From: Carnobacterium maltaromaticum DSM 20342
GTDB lineage: Bacteria > Bacillota > Bacilli > Lactobacillales > Carnobacteriaceae
DNA: 64,000 bases
Reading direction: 5' to 3'
Assembly: GCF_000744945.1 (NCBI RefSeq)
Contig: NZ_JQMX01000001.1
Coordinates: forward strand, 3,483,130 to 3,547,129
This document shows positions 38,074-47,695 of this stretch, piece after piece. Both the position numbers and the translations under genes were made by a program. Position 1 is the first letter of the stretch. Every line of letters begins with the position of its first letter. The notes under the pieces were generated by a model. That model had not been told where the DNA came from. It saw only the letters and a program-made list of their open reading frames with translations, and made no database searches.

Positions 38074-38742
38074 ATGGAAATGGAGCATATTAATGAGAAC
38101 ACAATTCGTGTGTTAATTGAAAATGCTGATTTGGAAGAACGTGGCATAACTTTTCTAGATTTACTGGGAAACCATAAGCAAATAGAAAGCTTTTTTTATA
38201 GTATATTAGAGGAAGTTGATGTGGACGAACAATTCCATGAATCTGATGCAATTACTTTTCAGGTATTACCTAATGGCAATGGCTTAGAATTGTTCATAAG
38301 TAAAGGCGGCGGTTTAAATGAGCAATTTGACTTATCTGAGCTACCTGAAAATTCAACCCCAGAAGATTTTACCGAATTTGTTAAAAAGCAAATTTTGAAT
38401 AGTTCAAACGAGCTAGATGAAATTGATTCTTATTTACAAGACCCAGAGTTATTGACTTCGGAAGTGATTTTAAAATTAAATCAATTTGAAGATATGATTT
38501 CACTGGCTAATATGATGTATCTTGACAATGCTGTTTCGAATCTTTATTCATATCAGGGATCATACTTTTTACAACTTGTATTTTTTGTAGAAGAGATGAC
38601 AGAAACAAGTGTTGAAGATGAGATTGCTATTGCTTTGGAATTTACAGAAGAAACCCAAATCACGGCAGATGTATTAGGGGAATATGGTAAATTAATCATG
38701 GAAAAAAGTGCATTAGAATTAACAAGACATTACTTTAAATAG
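38074..38742 (+). CDS. mecA: ClpC adaptor protein MecA
   Basis: A 222-residue adaptor that delivers substrates such as ComK/ComX-type factors to ClpCP. The chain begins MEMEHINENTIRV and continues ERGITFLDLLGNHKQIESFF; the C-terminal domain has SLANMMY and ITADVLGEYGK. I chose ATG 38074 because GAGGTGTAGG lies just ahead; an earlier TTG would add nine unlike residues. Flanked by spx and coiA, the usual Firmicutes order. Confidence 0.95.
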   Translation: MEMEHINENTIRVLIENADLEERGITFLDLLGNHKQIESFFYSILEEVDVDEQFHESDAITFQVLPNGNGLELFISKGGGLNEQFDLSELPENSTPEDFTEFVKKQILNSSNELDEIDSYLQDPELLTSEVILKLNQFEDMISLANMMYLDNAVSNLYSYQGSYFLQLVFFVEEMTETSVEDEIAIALEFTEETQITADVLGEYGKLIMEKSALELTRHYFK

Positions 38743-38762
38743 TATAGAAATCTTTAAAATAA

Positions 38763-38804
38763 GAATGGTGTTAAGCTAGTTTTTCTAGTTTAGCACCATT
38801 TTTA
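38763..38804 (+). terminator. Terminator after mecA
   Basis: AATGGTGTTAAGCTAG pairs with CTAGTTTAGCACCATT around TTTTT. Confidence 0.85.
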
Positions 38805-38830
38805 AATACATACTTAGAATCTGAATAGAG

Positions 38831-38870
38831 ACTGAAATAAACTACTTAGTAGATTATTTCAGTTTTTTTA
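38831..38870 (+). terminator. Second hairpin between mecA and coiA
   Basis: ACTGAAATAA and TTATTTCAGT form a stem around ACTACTTAGTAGA, followed by seven T residues. Two terminators in a row insulate coiA. Confidence 0.8.
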
Positions 38871-38904
38871 TCAAATAAATCAGTTTTTCAGCAAAAAAAA
38901 GCGC

Positions 38905-38916
38905 TTTTTACGAATA
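38905..38916 (+). promoter_or_regulatory. ComX-type competence box (cin-box)
   Basis: TTTTTACGAATA exactly contains TACGAATA, the streptococcal sigma-X recognition box, with the T stretch before it, 30 bases before the coiA start and just before the ribosome site GAGAGGAG. coiA is a known late competence gene. A ComX homologue would have to exist elsewhere. Confidence 0.7.
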
Positions 38917-38945
38917 CTAATAAGTGCTAAGAGAGGAGTTTTTTC

Positions 38946-40112
38946 ATGCTAATTGCTTTAAACGATCAAAATAAACATGTTTTAGCACATGAAGAAGGAA
39001 AAGAAAATAAAGTACATTATCTTTGTCCAGTTTGTAAGGGAAGCGTTTGTTTAAAAAAAGGAGAAATAAAACTTCCACATTTTGCTCATTTACAAAGTGA
39101 AAAGTGTCAAGTTTTTTCAGAAGGAGAAACAGAAGAACACTTAATTGGTAAAAGAGTGTTATATAACTGGTTTATTCAGCAAGGAATTCCTTGTCAATTG
39201 GAAGCGCACATTCCTTCTTTAAAACAACGTCCAGATTTGGTTATTTGGTTGTCATCAGATCAACCTTGTGCGATTGAATTTCAATGTAGTCCTTTATCTA
39301 TCAAGCGTTTGAAAGAAAGAACAAAAGGATATAATAATGCAGGCTATACTGTATACTGGATTCTAGGAAACGCTTTTTTTCCTAAAAAAAGTTTTACAGC
39401 GAGTCAGCGTGCTTTTTTTACTTATCGTCAAGATTTAGGCTTTCAATTGTATTATTTAGATACGCTAAAAAAAGAACTCCTCTGTTTGGTTCATATTATG
39501 GAAGAAGAACCAGCTAAAAAATTAAGCTATCAAATTATCTATTTTAGTTTGCTTAAACCTAAAAATTCCGTCAGTAAACTAATAGGAATTTTAAACAATT
39601 TAAAAAAAGGGCAACAATTAAATACAAATGAAAAAGGAGCACAACATTTACTTTATTGTCATTTTCATCTAAATCAGAACCGATTTTATGGCACAACTGA
39701 GATGAAAAAATTTCAACACTATTTATATGAACAAGGCGAATCCCTTGTGACTATTCCGAAAGAGATTTATTTTCCTTTTTATAAAAATAGTGGAATAAAA
39801 ACCAGTTCATACTATTGGCGGTACCTAATTATTGAATGGCTAGCTCTTAAAGGTGAAGGGGCTGTTTTTTTAGAATCACAGTATAAAGATTTTCTTCTTA
39901 AACTAATAAACGAACAAAAAATTGAACTTCATCAACTGGCTCAAATTTCAACTGAAACGATTATATCTATATGTAAGGCTTATCTATCTACATTGAAGAC
40001 GTTTGGATTAATTGAAAAAGTAGGAAATCAGCAATGGCTTATTTTAAAAAAGCCTTATTTTTATAAAAATGAAAATGAAAAAATGACGGCTTTTAAGCAG
40101 TATCAAAATTGA
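38946..40112 (+). CDS. coiA: Competence protein CoiA
   Basis: A 388-residue protein. An N-terminal zinc-finger-like segment has CPVCKGSV and HFAHLQSEKCQ; a PD-(D/E)XK nuclease-like core follows with KQRPDLVIW and CAIEFQCSPLS; the rest is helical. CoiA acts with incoming DNA during transformation. Its sequence context (spx-mecA-coiA-pepF) is standard for Firmicutes. A competence box precedes it and two terminators isolate it, so it is probably induced separately. Confidence 0.93.
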   Translation: MLIALNDQNKHVLAHEEGKENKVHYLCPVCKGSVCLKKGEIKLPHFAHLQSEKCQVFSEGETEEHLIGKRVLYNWFIQQGIPCQLEAHIPSLKQRPDLVIWLSSDQPCAIEFQCSPLSIKRLKERTKGYNNAGYTVYWILGNAFFPKKSFTASQRAFFTYRQDLGFQLYYLDTLKKELLCLVHIMEEEPAKKLSYQIIYFSLLKPKNSVSKLIGILNNLKKGQQLNTNEKGAQHLLYCHFHLNQNRFYGTTEMKKFQHYLYEQGESLVTIPKEIYFPFYKNSGIKTSSYYWRYLIIEWLALKGEGAVFLESQYKDFLLKLINEQKIELHQLAQISTETIISICKAYLSTLKTFGLIEKVGNQQWLILKKPYFYKNENEKMTAFKQYQN

Positions 40113-40253
40113 GAAATATAGCAAACATTAAAGCATTCTTTAACTAATTATTTGCAGTTTTTTTATTTTATCTTAATTGAAAACAAAATTTCTTTTTTTT
40201 TAATCAATCTATGTTAAGATTAGAAAGTGATGAAAATTTAAGGAGGATTAAAA

Positions 40254-42071
40254 ATGGCAGAAACAAAAAAATTACCTACGAGAGCAGAAGTACCTGAAGA
40301 GCTAACTTGGGATTTAGAAGTTATTTTTAAATCAGATGCTGAATTTAATCAAAGCTATCAAGAGTTGGAAGAAAAATTAACAAAAGTTGATTCGGTTAAA
40401 GGTAAAATCGGTCAAAGTTCAGAAGATTTATTAAAAGGAATCGATTATTTGTTAGATATTTCCAATCAACTTGAAACCATTTATGTCTACGCGCATTTAA
40501 AAAATGATCAAGATACGACAAATTCAGAGTATCAAGCAATGTATGATCGTGCGAATAATTTAGCAACAAAATCTAGTGAGGCAATTTCTTGGTTTGAACC
40601 AGAAGTTTTAGAAATTCCAGAAGAAACGCTTGCTAAATTTTTCGAAGAAAATAAAAAACTCGACATCTATCGTCACTTTATTGATCAAATGACAAGTTCA
40701 AGAGCTCATATTCTTTCAGCAAATGAAGAAGCACTCTTGGCTGGTGCAGGAGAAATTTTTGGAGCATCAAGTCGAACTTTTAGCGTCTTAAATAATGCAG
40801 ATATTCAATTTCCTGTTATTAAGGATGAAGAAGGAAATGATATTCAATTAACCCACGGTGTATATGGACAATTAATGGAAAGTACTAATCGTGAAGTGCG
40901 TGAGGCTGCTTTTAAAAATCTGTATAAAACCTATGAGGGATTAAAAAATACGTTTGCAAGCACATTATCAGCTCATGTAAAATATCATAACTATAACGCA
41001 GATGTGCATCACTATTCATCAGCAAGAGCTAAAGCTCTAGCAGCAAACCATATCCCAGAAGCTGTTTATGATACATTATTAGAGGTAGTGACAGAAAACT
41101 TACCATTGTTACATCGTTATGTAGCATTACGGAAAGAACTGCTAGATGTTGAAGAGTTGCACATGTATGATTTGTATACGCCTATAACTGGTGAAGCAAC
41201 GGTTAGTTACACTTATGAAGAAGCTAAAGCAGAAACATTAAAAGCCTTGGCACCTTTAGGCGAAGAATATTTAAGTATTGTTGAAGAGGCATTTGAAAAT
41301 CGATGGGTCGATGTAGTTGAAAATAGTGGGAAACGCAGTGGTGCATATTCATCAGGTGCTTATGAAACAAATCCTTATATTTTAATGAACTGGAATGATA
41401 CGCTAAATCAATTGTTTACCCTAGTTCACGAGATGGGACATAGTGTTCATAGTTATTATACACGGAAAAATCAACCGTACGTTTACGGAGATTATTCAAT
41501 CTTCTTAGCTGAAATTGCATCAACGACGAATGAAAACCTATTGACTGAATATTTACTTGAAACACAAACGGATCCTAAAATTAGAGCCTATGTATTAAAT
41601 CATTATTTAGATGGTTTTAAAGGAACCATTTTCCGTCAAACACAATTTGCCGAATTTGAACATTTTATTCATGAAAAAGCTGCAGCAGGAATTCCTTTAA
41701 CAACAGAATTTATGTCTGATTATTACGGGAAATTAAATGCTCGTTACTACGGACCTGACGTAGTTGAAGATCCTGAAATCGCGATTGAATGGACTAGAAT
41801 TCCGCATTTTTACTACAATTACTATGTTTATCAATATGCAACTGGATTTTCGGCAGCATCAGCATTAGCGGCTAAAATTTTAGCTGGTGAAGAACATGCC
41901 TTAGAGCATTATTTAGACTATTTAAAATCAGGAAGTAGTAATTTCCCAATTGAAGTCATGAAAAAAGCCGGTGTTGATATGACCGAAAAGGCTTATATTA
42001 CCGATGCCATGCATGTTTTTGAGGCACGTTTAAATGAATTTGAAGCTTTGATTGCAGAGTTGAAAGCATAA
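40254..42071 (+). CDS. pepF: Oligoendopeptidase F (PepF)
   Basis: A 605-residue M3 zinc metallopeptidase, normal length for PepF. The metal motif is H392-E393-M394-G395-H396 in VHEMGHSVHSYY; the third ligand is expected in FLAEIASTTNE. It cleaves oligopeptides in the cytoplasm. Ribosome site AAGGAGG. A near-perfect palindromic terminator follows. In B. subtilis the homologue (yjbG) has the same neighbours. Confidence 0.96.
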   Translation: MAETKKLPTRAEVPEELTWDLEVIFKSDAEFNQSYQELEEKLTKVDSVKGKIGQSSEDLLKGIDYLLDISNQLETIYVYAHLKNDQDTTNSEYQAMYDRANNLATKSSEAISWFEPEVLEIPEETLAKFFEENKKLDIYRHFIDQMTSSRAHILSANEEALLAGAGEIFGASSRTFSVLNNADIQFPVIKDEEGNDIQLTHGVYGQLMESTNREVREAAFKNLYKTYEGLKNTFASTLSAHVKYHNYNADVHHYSSARAKALAANHIPEAVYDTLLEVVTENLPLLHRYVALRKELLDVEELHMYDLYTPITGEATVSYTYEEAKAETLKALAPLGEEYLSIVEEAFENRWVDVVENSGKRSGAYSSGAYETNPYILMNWNDTLNQLFTLVHEMGHSVHSYYTRKNQPYVYGDYSIFLAEIASTTNENLLTEYLLETQTDPKIRAYVLNHYLDGFKGTIFRQTQFAEFEHFIHEKAAAGIPLTTEFMSDYYGKLNARYYGPDVVEDPEIAIEWTRIPHFYYNYYVYQYATGFSAASALAAKILAGEEHALEHYLDYLKSGSSNFPIEVMKKAGVDMTEKAYITDAMHVFEARLNEFEALIAELKA

Positions 42072-42104
42072 AAAAGATATCTTTTTGAGTAGTAACTTTG
42101 TACT

Positions 42105-42152
42105 AAAATAAAATCGACTGAAGACAATTGTCTTCAGTCGATTTTATTTTAA
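42105..42152. terminator. Perfect palindromic bidirectional terminator
   Basis: AAAATAAAATCGACTGAAGAC and its reverse complement, with CAATTG between, form a stem of over 20 bp with A/T runs at both ends. Confidence 0.95.
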
Positions 42153-42841
42153 AGTACACGTAGATTTTTTTTTTGCAAAGGAGTATGTTCTGTTTGAATA
42201 AACATTTTTTTATGGTTTTCTTTTAAAGATGATTTAGGATTACATAATTTTTTTAGTAAATCAACAGAGATACAGTCTTCAACTAATAAGCCGTAATCAT
42301 CGTTTTGGTTATCAAAAACAACCATAGAAGGATTACTCTCAATTTGCATTTCACGAGCAATTCGTTGATCTTCTTCATAAGAAGCCTTAGCAAAATCAGA
42401 ATTTTTGTCCTCAATAAACATTTCAACATCTAAGTTTACTTTTTCAGCAACTTGAATTAACAAGTTTTCTGAAAAAAGTGAATTATCTTCGATTAGTTCA
42501 GACTGCAATTGCATTAAATAAGCTCGACCTTTTTTCTTCCCTTGCATCAAAGCAGCTTTATATGCCAATGAAGCCTGGTAAGTGGACGTGCAAATTTGAT
42601 TCCGAAAAGCGAGATTTTTTTCTGGAAGGTTGTGAAATTGCATATACTTAGTTACAGTTTGAAAATTATGAAATGGAATAAAGCGAAAATGAACCTTTTG
42701 TTCAAGTCCCTCAACAAAAGAAAGGACTTCTTTCTCTGAAGTGTAACATTTAGAGCCAATTGGGTTAACAAAAAGGTAAATTTCAATAATTCTTTTAAAA
42801 TTTGAGTTTGAATGAGTAGTATCATTTGGTTTTGCCAACAT
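42149..42841 (-). CDS. spxH: ClpXP adaptor SpxH (YjbH-like DsbA-fold protein)
   Basis: A 230-residue DsbA-fold protein starting MLAKPNDTTHSNSNFK and continuing EIYLFVNPIGSKCYTSEKEV; in this family the motif retains a cysteine near the N-terminus but not a CxxC pair. It binds Spx and presents it to ClpXP. ATG 42841 has AAGGTGA 8 bases upstream, better than the GTG four codons before. It is convergent to pepF and divergent from nothing close. Confidence 0.85.
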   Translation of the reverse strand: MLAKPNDTTHSNSNFKRIIEIYLFVNPIGSKCYTSEKEVLSFVEGLEQKVHFRFIPFHNFQTVTKYMQFHNLPEKNLAFRNQICTSTYQASLAYKAALMQGKKKGRAYLMQLQSELIEDNSLFSENLLIQVAEKVNLDVEMFIEDKNSDFAKASYEEDQRIAREMQIESNPSMVVFDNQNDDYGLLVEDCISVDLLKKLCNPKSSLKENHKKMFIQTEHTPLQKKNLRVL

Positions 42842-43030
42842 AGTTATCTTCACCTTAGTTATATATTTTTTGTAAAAAGTAAGTTAAATTTAATGGTTAA
42901 TTCTTTTGACACTCTTACTTTATCAAAAAAAGAGAAAAAAAAGTATTAAAAAGCCTTGACATTGATAAAAGCTAATTATTACTTGTAACAAATTTGCCAC
43001 AATTCTATTTTTATTGAGATAAATGGAGCT

Positions 43031-43612
43031 TTATTTCTTGAAAGTGGCATCAATCATTCGTGCTATTTTGTTCTTAGCGGGACGAAGAGGGATCTGATGT
43101 TTTTCTAGAAAATTGTCAAAATGAATTTTTCCAATTGAATAATCAGGAACCTCAAATTCTAATTCATAATCAACTTCATTGCCATAATAACTTTTATCTA
43201 GCACGAAAAGACCTTGAGATGTTTGTCTTTCAAAGCGAGTCGTTTTTAATGTGCCTAATAAGCGAAGTTGCTCTGGGGAAATGTTTAACGATTTTAATTT
43301 AGCTCCCACAGCACCGTCTGCTTTGATTTTCCCTTCAGAAATCAATTTTTCTGCTTCTATTAAAGATAGAGAATCAGTTGTTTCTAGTAAGTGATTTTCA
43401 AAAGGGGTTTTTAATGTCAACTCAGCAGAATCAGGCAATAGACGGATTCGCAAGCCAGCATGTAATTTTTTTAAGTCCCAATCAGGAGTATCAAAATAAC
43501 TGTTTATTTGCGTAAATAATTCATTTTCAGTGGCGTTAAAAGAGTATAAAAGTGTTTGATACTCTTTTTCAGTTAAAAGATTTTTAAATTCAATTTCAAT
43601 TTCTTCAGTCAT
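43031..43612 (-). CDS. CYTH-domain protein (YjbK-like)
   Basis: A 193-residue CYTH-domain triphosphate tunnel protein. The diagnostic EIEIEFK near the N-terminus is followed by NSYFDTPDWDLKK, LRIRLLPDSAELTLKTP and ELEFEVPDYSIGK. CYTH enzymes hydrolyse inorganic or nucleoside triphosphates; the conserved neighbour of relQ in Firmicutes is this family. It stands divergent from relQ. Confidence 0.9.
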   Translation of the reverse strand: MTEEIEIEFKNLLTEKEYQTLLYSFNATENELFTQINSYFDTPDWDLKKLHAGLRIRLLPDSAELTLKTPFENHLLETTDSLSLIEAEKLISEGKIKADGAVGAKLKSLNISPEQLRLLGTLKTTRFERQTSQGLFVLDKSYYGNEVDYELEFEVPDYSIGKIHFDNFLEKHQIPLRPAKNKIARMIDATFKK

Positions 43613-43780
43613 TATAATAGACCCTCACTTTCTTGTTCTTCTCATCTTACCATAATTTTCTCGAATAATCGGATTTCTATCTGCATTTTCTTGGCTACGT
43701 ATGTTAAAATAGTTCTGTATGCTTATTCAATGTATGAGTGAGTAATGATTTTCAAAAGATAAATAAAGAAGGTATGCATA

Positions 43781-44434
43781 ATGATTGAAAATTGGGATGA
43801 TTTTTTTGCACCATATACACAAGCTGTAGATGAACTAAAAATTAAACTTAAAGGCATCCGTAAGCAATTTAGGCAAGAAAGTCAACACAGTCCTATTGAA
43901 TTTGTGACCGGTCGTGTAAAACCTAAAGATAGTATTCTAGCTAAAGCTCAATTGCGCTCGATTCCGATTAATCGAGTTGAGCAAGATATGCAAGATATTG
44001 CTGGATTAAGAATTATGTGTCAATTTGTAGATGATATTCATGCTGTTGTAGCTTTGTTGAGAAGTAGGCACGATTTTAGAATTGTCGAAGAACGTGATTA
44101 CATTACAAACAATAAGGAAAGTGGATACCGTTCGTATCATATTGTTTTAGAATACCCTGTTCAATTGATTCATGGTGAAAAAAAAATTCTCATGGAAATT
44201 CAAATTAGAACGTTATCAATGAATTTTTGGGCAACGATTGAACACTCATTAAATTATAAGTATCAAGGAGAGTTTCCTGAAGATATTAATATTAGATTAC
44301 AACGAGCTGCTGAAGCTGCTTTTCAGTTGGATGAAGAAATGTCAAAAATCAGAGTAGAAATTCAAGAAGCTCAACAACTTTTTTCTCATAATAAAGGCTA
44401 CCAAGATCCTAAAAATAAAAAATCCTCAAGCTAA
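43781..44434 (+). CDS. relQ: Small alarmone synthetase RelQ
   Basis: A 217-residue single-domain (p)ppGpp synthetase. Seen are VTGRVKPKDSILAKAQL, then DIAGLRIMCQFVDDI, the substrate loop SGYRSYHIVLEYP, EIQIRTLSMNFWATIEHSLNY and a C-terminal helix. There is no hydrolase, TGS or ACT domain, so it is SAS1/RelQ and not Rel. It forms a unit with nadK and the pseudouridine synthase, as in B. subtilis yjbM-ppnK-yjbO. Confidence 0.95.
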   Translation: MIENWDDFFAPYTQAVDELKIKLKGIRKQFRQESQHSPIEFVTGRVKPKDSILAKAQLRSIPINRVEQDMQDIAGLRIMCQFVDDIHAVVALLRSRHDFRIVEERDYITNNKESGYRSYHIVLEYPVQLIHGEKKILMEIQIRTLSMNFWATIEHSLNYKYQGEFPEDINIRLQRAAEAAFQLDEEMSKIRVEIQEAQQLFSHNKGYQDPKNKKSSS

Positions 44435-44501
44435 GAAAAAATTAACAGAGTAAATCTAAGTGAACGCAATGAAATTTTTATTCACAAAGGAGAGAGTGAC
44501 T

Positions 44502-45314
44502 GTGAAAATAGCAATTATTTACAATAATAATAAAAAATCAGTTACTTTAGCTGAGGAGTTGCGCAAGCTTTGTCAAAAAAATCAGTTAGTTATTGATGAA
44601 AAAAAACCGAATGTTGTAATTACAATTGGAGGCGATGGTACGCTCTTGTCCGCTTTTCATCGCTACGCCCACTTGTTAGACGAAGTCCGATTTGTTGGCG
44701 TTCATACAGGACATTTAGGTTTTTATACAGATTGGCGCGATTATGAGTTGGAAGAGTTAGTTGCCAGTTTGGTCACTGATGAAGGTGAAAGTGTTAGTTA
44801 TCCTTTATTAGATGTTGAGGTTTGCTACCAAAACCAACCTGAAAAAGCACGGTTTGTCGCATTAAACGAATCTACCTTAAAGCGGGTTGGTGGAACTATG
44901 GTTTGTGATGTCTACATTAAAGATGAGTTGTTTGAACGGTTTCGAGGAGATGGGATTTGTGTTTCAACTCCAACAGGTTCAACAGCGTATAATAAATCGG
45001 TAGGTGGGGCTGTCATTCATCCTCGACTTGAGGCGATTCAGTTGACTGAAATCGCCTCAATTAATAACCGTGTTTTTCGAACGTTAAGTTCACCTTTGAT
45101 TGTCGCTCGCGATGAGTGGATTAAATTAAAACCAGCTACTGAAGAAGGCTTTATTTTAACTATTGATCAGTTAACCTCAGCAGAAAAAAATATTATTGAA
45201 ATTAATTACCGCATTGCCAAAGAACGGATCCATTTTGCGCGTTATCGTCATACGCATTTTTGGAGTCGTGTGGAAGATGCATTTATTGGAGCGAAGAAAA
45301 ATCATGGAGTTTAG
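44502..45314 (+). CDS. nadK: NAD kinase
   Basis: A 270-residue kinase that phosphorylates NAD to NADP. Motifs are TIGGDGTLLS with D45 the catalytic base, then ALNESTLKR and TPTGSTAYNKSVGG. GTG 44502, with AAAGGAGAG ahead, is the probable start; an ATG further upstream gives an unsupported extension. The stop overlaps the next gene by 11 bases, so translation is coupled. Alarmone and NADP synthesis genes being adjacent is a conserved feature. Confidence 0.95.
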   Translation: MKIAIIYNNNKKSVTLAEELRKLCQKNQLVIDEKKPNVVITIGGDGTLLSAFHRYAHLLDEVRFVGVHTGHLGFYTDWRDYELEELVASLVTDEGESVSYPLLDVEVCYQNQPEKARFVALNESTLKRVGGTMVCDVYIKDELFERFRGDGICVSTPTGSTAYNKSVGGAVIHPRLEAIQLTEIASINNRVFRTLSSPLIVARDEWIKLKPATEEGFILTIDQLTSAEKNIIEINYRIAKERIHFARYRHTHFWSRVEDAFIGAKKNHGV

Positions 45315-46206
45315 TTGGATTTATCAAGAAACAGAGTCACATCAAGTCAAACAATTTTTAAGAACAAAAGGCGTTTCGCGAGGCTTATTGGCAAAAGTTA
45401 AATTTCAAGGTGGAAAAATTGAGGTAAATGGTCAAATTCAGAATGCTATTCACTATTTAGCTTTTGGTGATCAGGTGACGATTACTGTTCCAGATGAAAA
45501 AGGTTACGAGACAACAGTTCCTGTGGAAAATCCAATTGAAATTGTTTACGAAGATCAGCATCTTTTAATTGTTAATAAACCCGCTGGTGTTGTATCTATT
45601 CCGTCTCAATTGTATCCTGAACAAACAATGGCTAATCGTGTAAAAGGATATTATTGTCGTCAAAATTATGCGGATCAAGTAGTGCATATTGTCACTCGAT
45701 TAGACCGTGACACGACTGGGTTGATGCTTTTTGCTAAGCATGGTTTTGCTCATGCACTTATGGATGTCCTTTTACGAGAAAATAGACTAACGAAACGCTA
45801 CGTAGCTTTAGTTACTGGCTCTATTTCAGGTTCAGAACATCAAAAAATCGAGCTCCCAATCGGTCGTACTCCAGATTCTATTATTACTCGTATGGTCAAA
45901 CCAGAAGGAAAATATGCGTTAACGGAATTCTGGATAAAAAATAGATTTCCATTAGCAACTTTAGTGGATATTCGCTTGCATACTGGGCGAACGCACCAAA
46001 TTAGGGTTCATTTTGCACATTTAGGTCATCCTTTAATAGGAGATGATTTGTATGGAGGTAGTCATAATCAGTGGATTAAGCGTCAAGCTTTACATTGCCA
46101 AGAACTAGAATTTGTGCATCCTTTTACTCAAGAAAATATGCATATTAAGGCTCCTTATCCAACAGATATACGTCAGTGGTTAGATGCTGAAAAAGAACTA
46201 GTATAG
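45304..46206 (+). CDS. RluA-family pseudouridine synthase
   Basis: A 300-residue RluA/RluD-type enzyme that converts uridine to pseudouridine in rRNA or tRNA. An S4-like N-terminal segment (QFLRTKGVSRGLLAKVKF) binds RNA. The catalytic aspartate is D134 in VTRLDRDTTGLML, followed by GRTHQIRVHFAHLGHPLIGD. ATG 45304 lies within the nadK 3' end. The exact modified site is not readable. Confidence 0.93.
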   Translation: MEFSWIYQETESHQVKQFLRTKGVSRGLLAKVKFQGGKIEVNGQIQNAIHYLAFGDQVTITVPDEKGYETTVPVENPIEIVYEDQHLLIVNKPAGVVSIPSQLYPEQTMANRVKGYYCRQNYADQVVHIVTRLDRDTTGLMLFAKHGFAHALMDVLLRENRLTKRYVALVTGSISGSEHQKIELPIGRTPDSIITRMVKPEGKYALTEFWIKNRFPLATLVDIRLHTGRTHQIRVHFAHLGHPLIGDDLYGGSHNQWIKRQALHCQELEFVHPFTQENMHIKAPYPTDIRQWLDAEKELV

Positions 46207-46234
46207 CTAGCCGTGAGGGAAAGGGGATAATCAA

Positions 46235-47608
46235 TTGAATGAAGCGCAATTAGAAATCGAAAAACAAATGGAGTTACTAAAAGAACTCTTGAATCAAGGA
46301 AATATAACTGAATTTCGAGAAGAATTTCTAGCAACCCATACCTATGAACAGGGACAATTTTATCTAGGTTTAACAAAAGAAGAGCGTCAAAAAATGTACC
46401 ATTTCTTGTCTCCAAATGAGATGGGTGACATGTTTGAGATTATTGAAGAAGATGAAGAATCTGTTGAAATCTATTTAGAAGAGATGGATCTTCAATATGC
46501 AGCTGATATGTTAGGCGCGATGTACGCCGATAATGCTGTTGATATTTTAAAACAGCTAGAAAAACAACAAATAAAAGAGTATTTGGCTTTAATGGATGAA
46601 GAAAGTGCCAATGAAATTAAAGAACTTCTGCATTATAAAGATGAAACTGCTGGGGCGATTATGACGACTGAATTCGTTTCAATTGTAGCGAATCAGACGG
46701 TTCGTTCAGCCATGGCTATTTTAAAGAGCAAGGCACCCGAAGCAGAGACAATTTATTATGTATATGTTGTCGATACAGATGATACATTGGTTGGCGTTAT
46801 TTCTTTACGTGATTTGATTATTAATGAAGATGATGCCTTAATTTCCGACTTAATGAGTGAACGACCTGTTTTTGTTACAGTAGATGATGATCAAAATGAC
46901 GTTGCAAAAACGATTCGGGATTATGACTTTTTAGCTGTGCCCGTTGTTGACGATGGGGATCATTTATTGGGAATTATTACCGTTGATGATATTATTGATG
47001 TTATTGATGATGAGGCAACAAGTGATTATTCAGGTTTAGCCGGGGTTGATGTTGATGAAACAACTGAAAATCCTTTTATCGCTGCTTCAAAACGTTTGCC
47101 TTGGTTAATTACGCTATTATTTTTAGGTATGAGTACAACTTCTCTAATTAGTCGCTATGAAGTGATGGTTAGTGATGCAAGTATTTTAGCCGTTTTTATT
47201 TCATTAATTACAGGAACTGCAGGAAATGCAGGGACTCAATCTTTAGCCGTTGCTGTTCGTAAATTAGCAACTAAAGAAGATGGGCAAACGAACTTTGGTA
47301 AAATGATTTTAAGTGAAATTATGACTGGTTTAGTTACAGGATTGGTTACAGGAGTAACAATCTTTTTTGTGGTAGGGATATGGAAACACAACTTTATCTT
47401 AGGTTTTGTAATTGGAATGGCGATGCTATGTGCAATTACTGTAGCAAATTTAGCCGGCAGTTTGATTCCAATTTTGATGGATCGCTTAGGCTTCGATCCA
47501 GCTGTAGCCAGCGGACCATTTATAACAACATTGAGTGATTTAACGAGTGTTTTAATTTATTTTAATATTGCGGGACTCTTTATGTCTTATTTTATTGGTA
47601 CAAACTGA
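46235..47608 (+). CDS. mgtE: Magnesium transporter MgtE
   Basis: A 457-residue transporter: helical N domain (residues 20-130), two CBS modules (SLRDLIINEDDALISDLMSE and TVDDIIDVIDDEA) that sense Mg2+, then five membrane helices from about 290 (SLAVAVRKLA, AGSLIPILMDRLGFDPAVAS). Standard MgtE length. TTG start with AAAGGGGA 7 bases upstream. It follows the synthase by 28 bases, so may be co-transcribed with the relQ-nadK unit. Confidence 0.95.
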   Translation: MNEAQLEIEKQMELLKELLNQGNITEFREEFLATHTYEQGQFYLGLTKEERQKMYHFLSPNEMGDMFEIIEEDEESVEIYLEEMDLQYAADMLGAMYADNAVDILKQLEKQQIKEYLALMDEESANEIKELLHYKDETAGAIMTTEFVSIVANQTVRSAMAILKSKAPEAETIYYVYVVDTDDTLVGVISLRDLIINEDDALISDLMSERPVFVTVDDDQNDVAKTIRDYDFLAVPVVDDGDHLLGIITVDDIIDVIDDEATSDYSGLAGVDVDETTENPFIAASKRLPWLITLLFLGMSTTSLISRYEVMVSDASILAVFISLITGTAGNAGTQSLAVAVRKLATKEDGQTNFGKMILSEIMTGLVTGLVTGVTIFFVVGIWKHNFILGFVIGMAMLCAITVANLAGSLIPILMDRLGFDPAVASGPFITTLSDLTSVLIYFNIAGLFMSYFIGTN

Positions 47609-47626
47609 TTGAAACTAGAGTATAAG

Positions 47627-47664
47627 TAGAGGGGCTGAGGCTTAGTCGCCTTGGTCTTTTTTAT
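47627..47664 (+). terminator. Possible terminator after mgtE
   Basis: GAGGCTTAGTCGCCTT forms a short stem with a T-rich tail CTTTTTTAT. Weak. Confidence 0.4.
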
Positions 47665-47695
47665 GTGTTGGCTATATAAATTTTAAACATTTATT

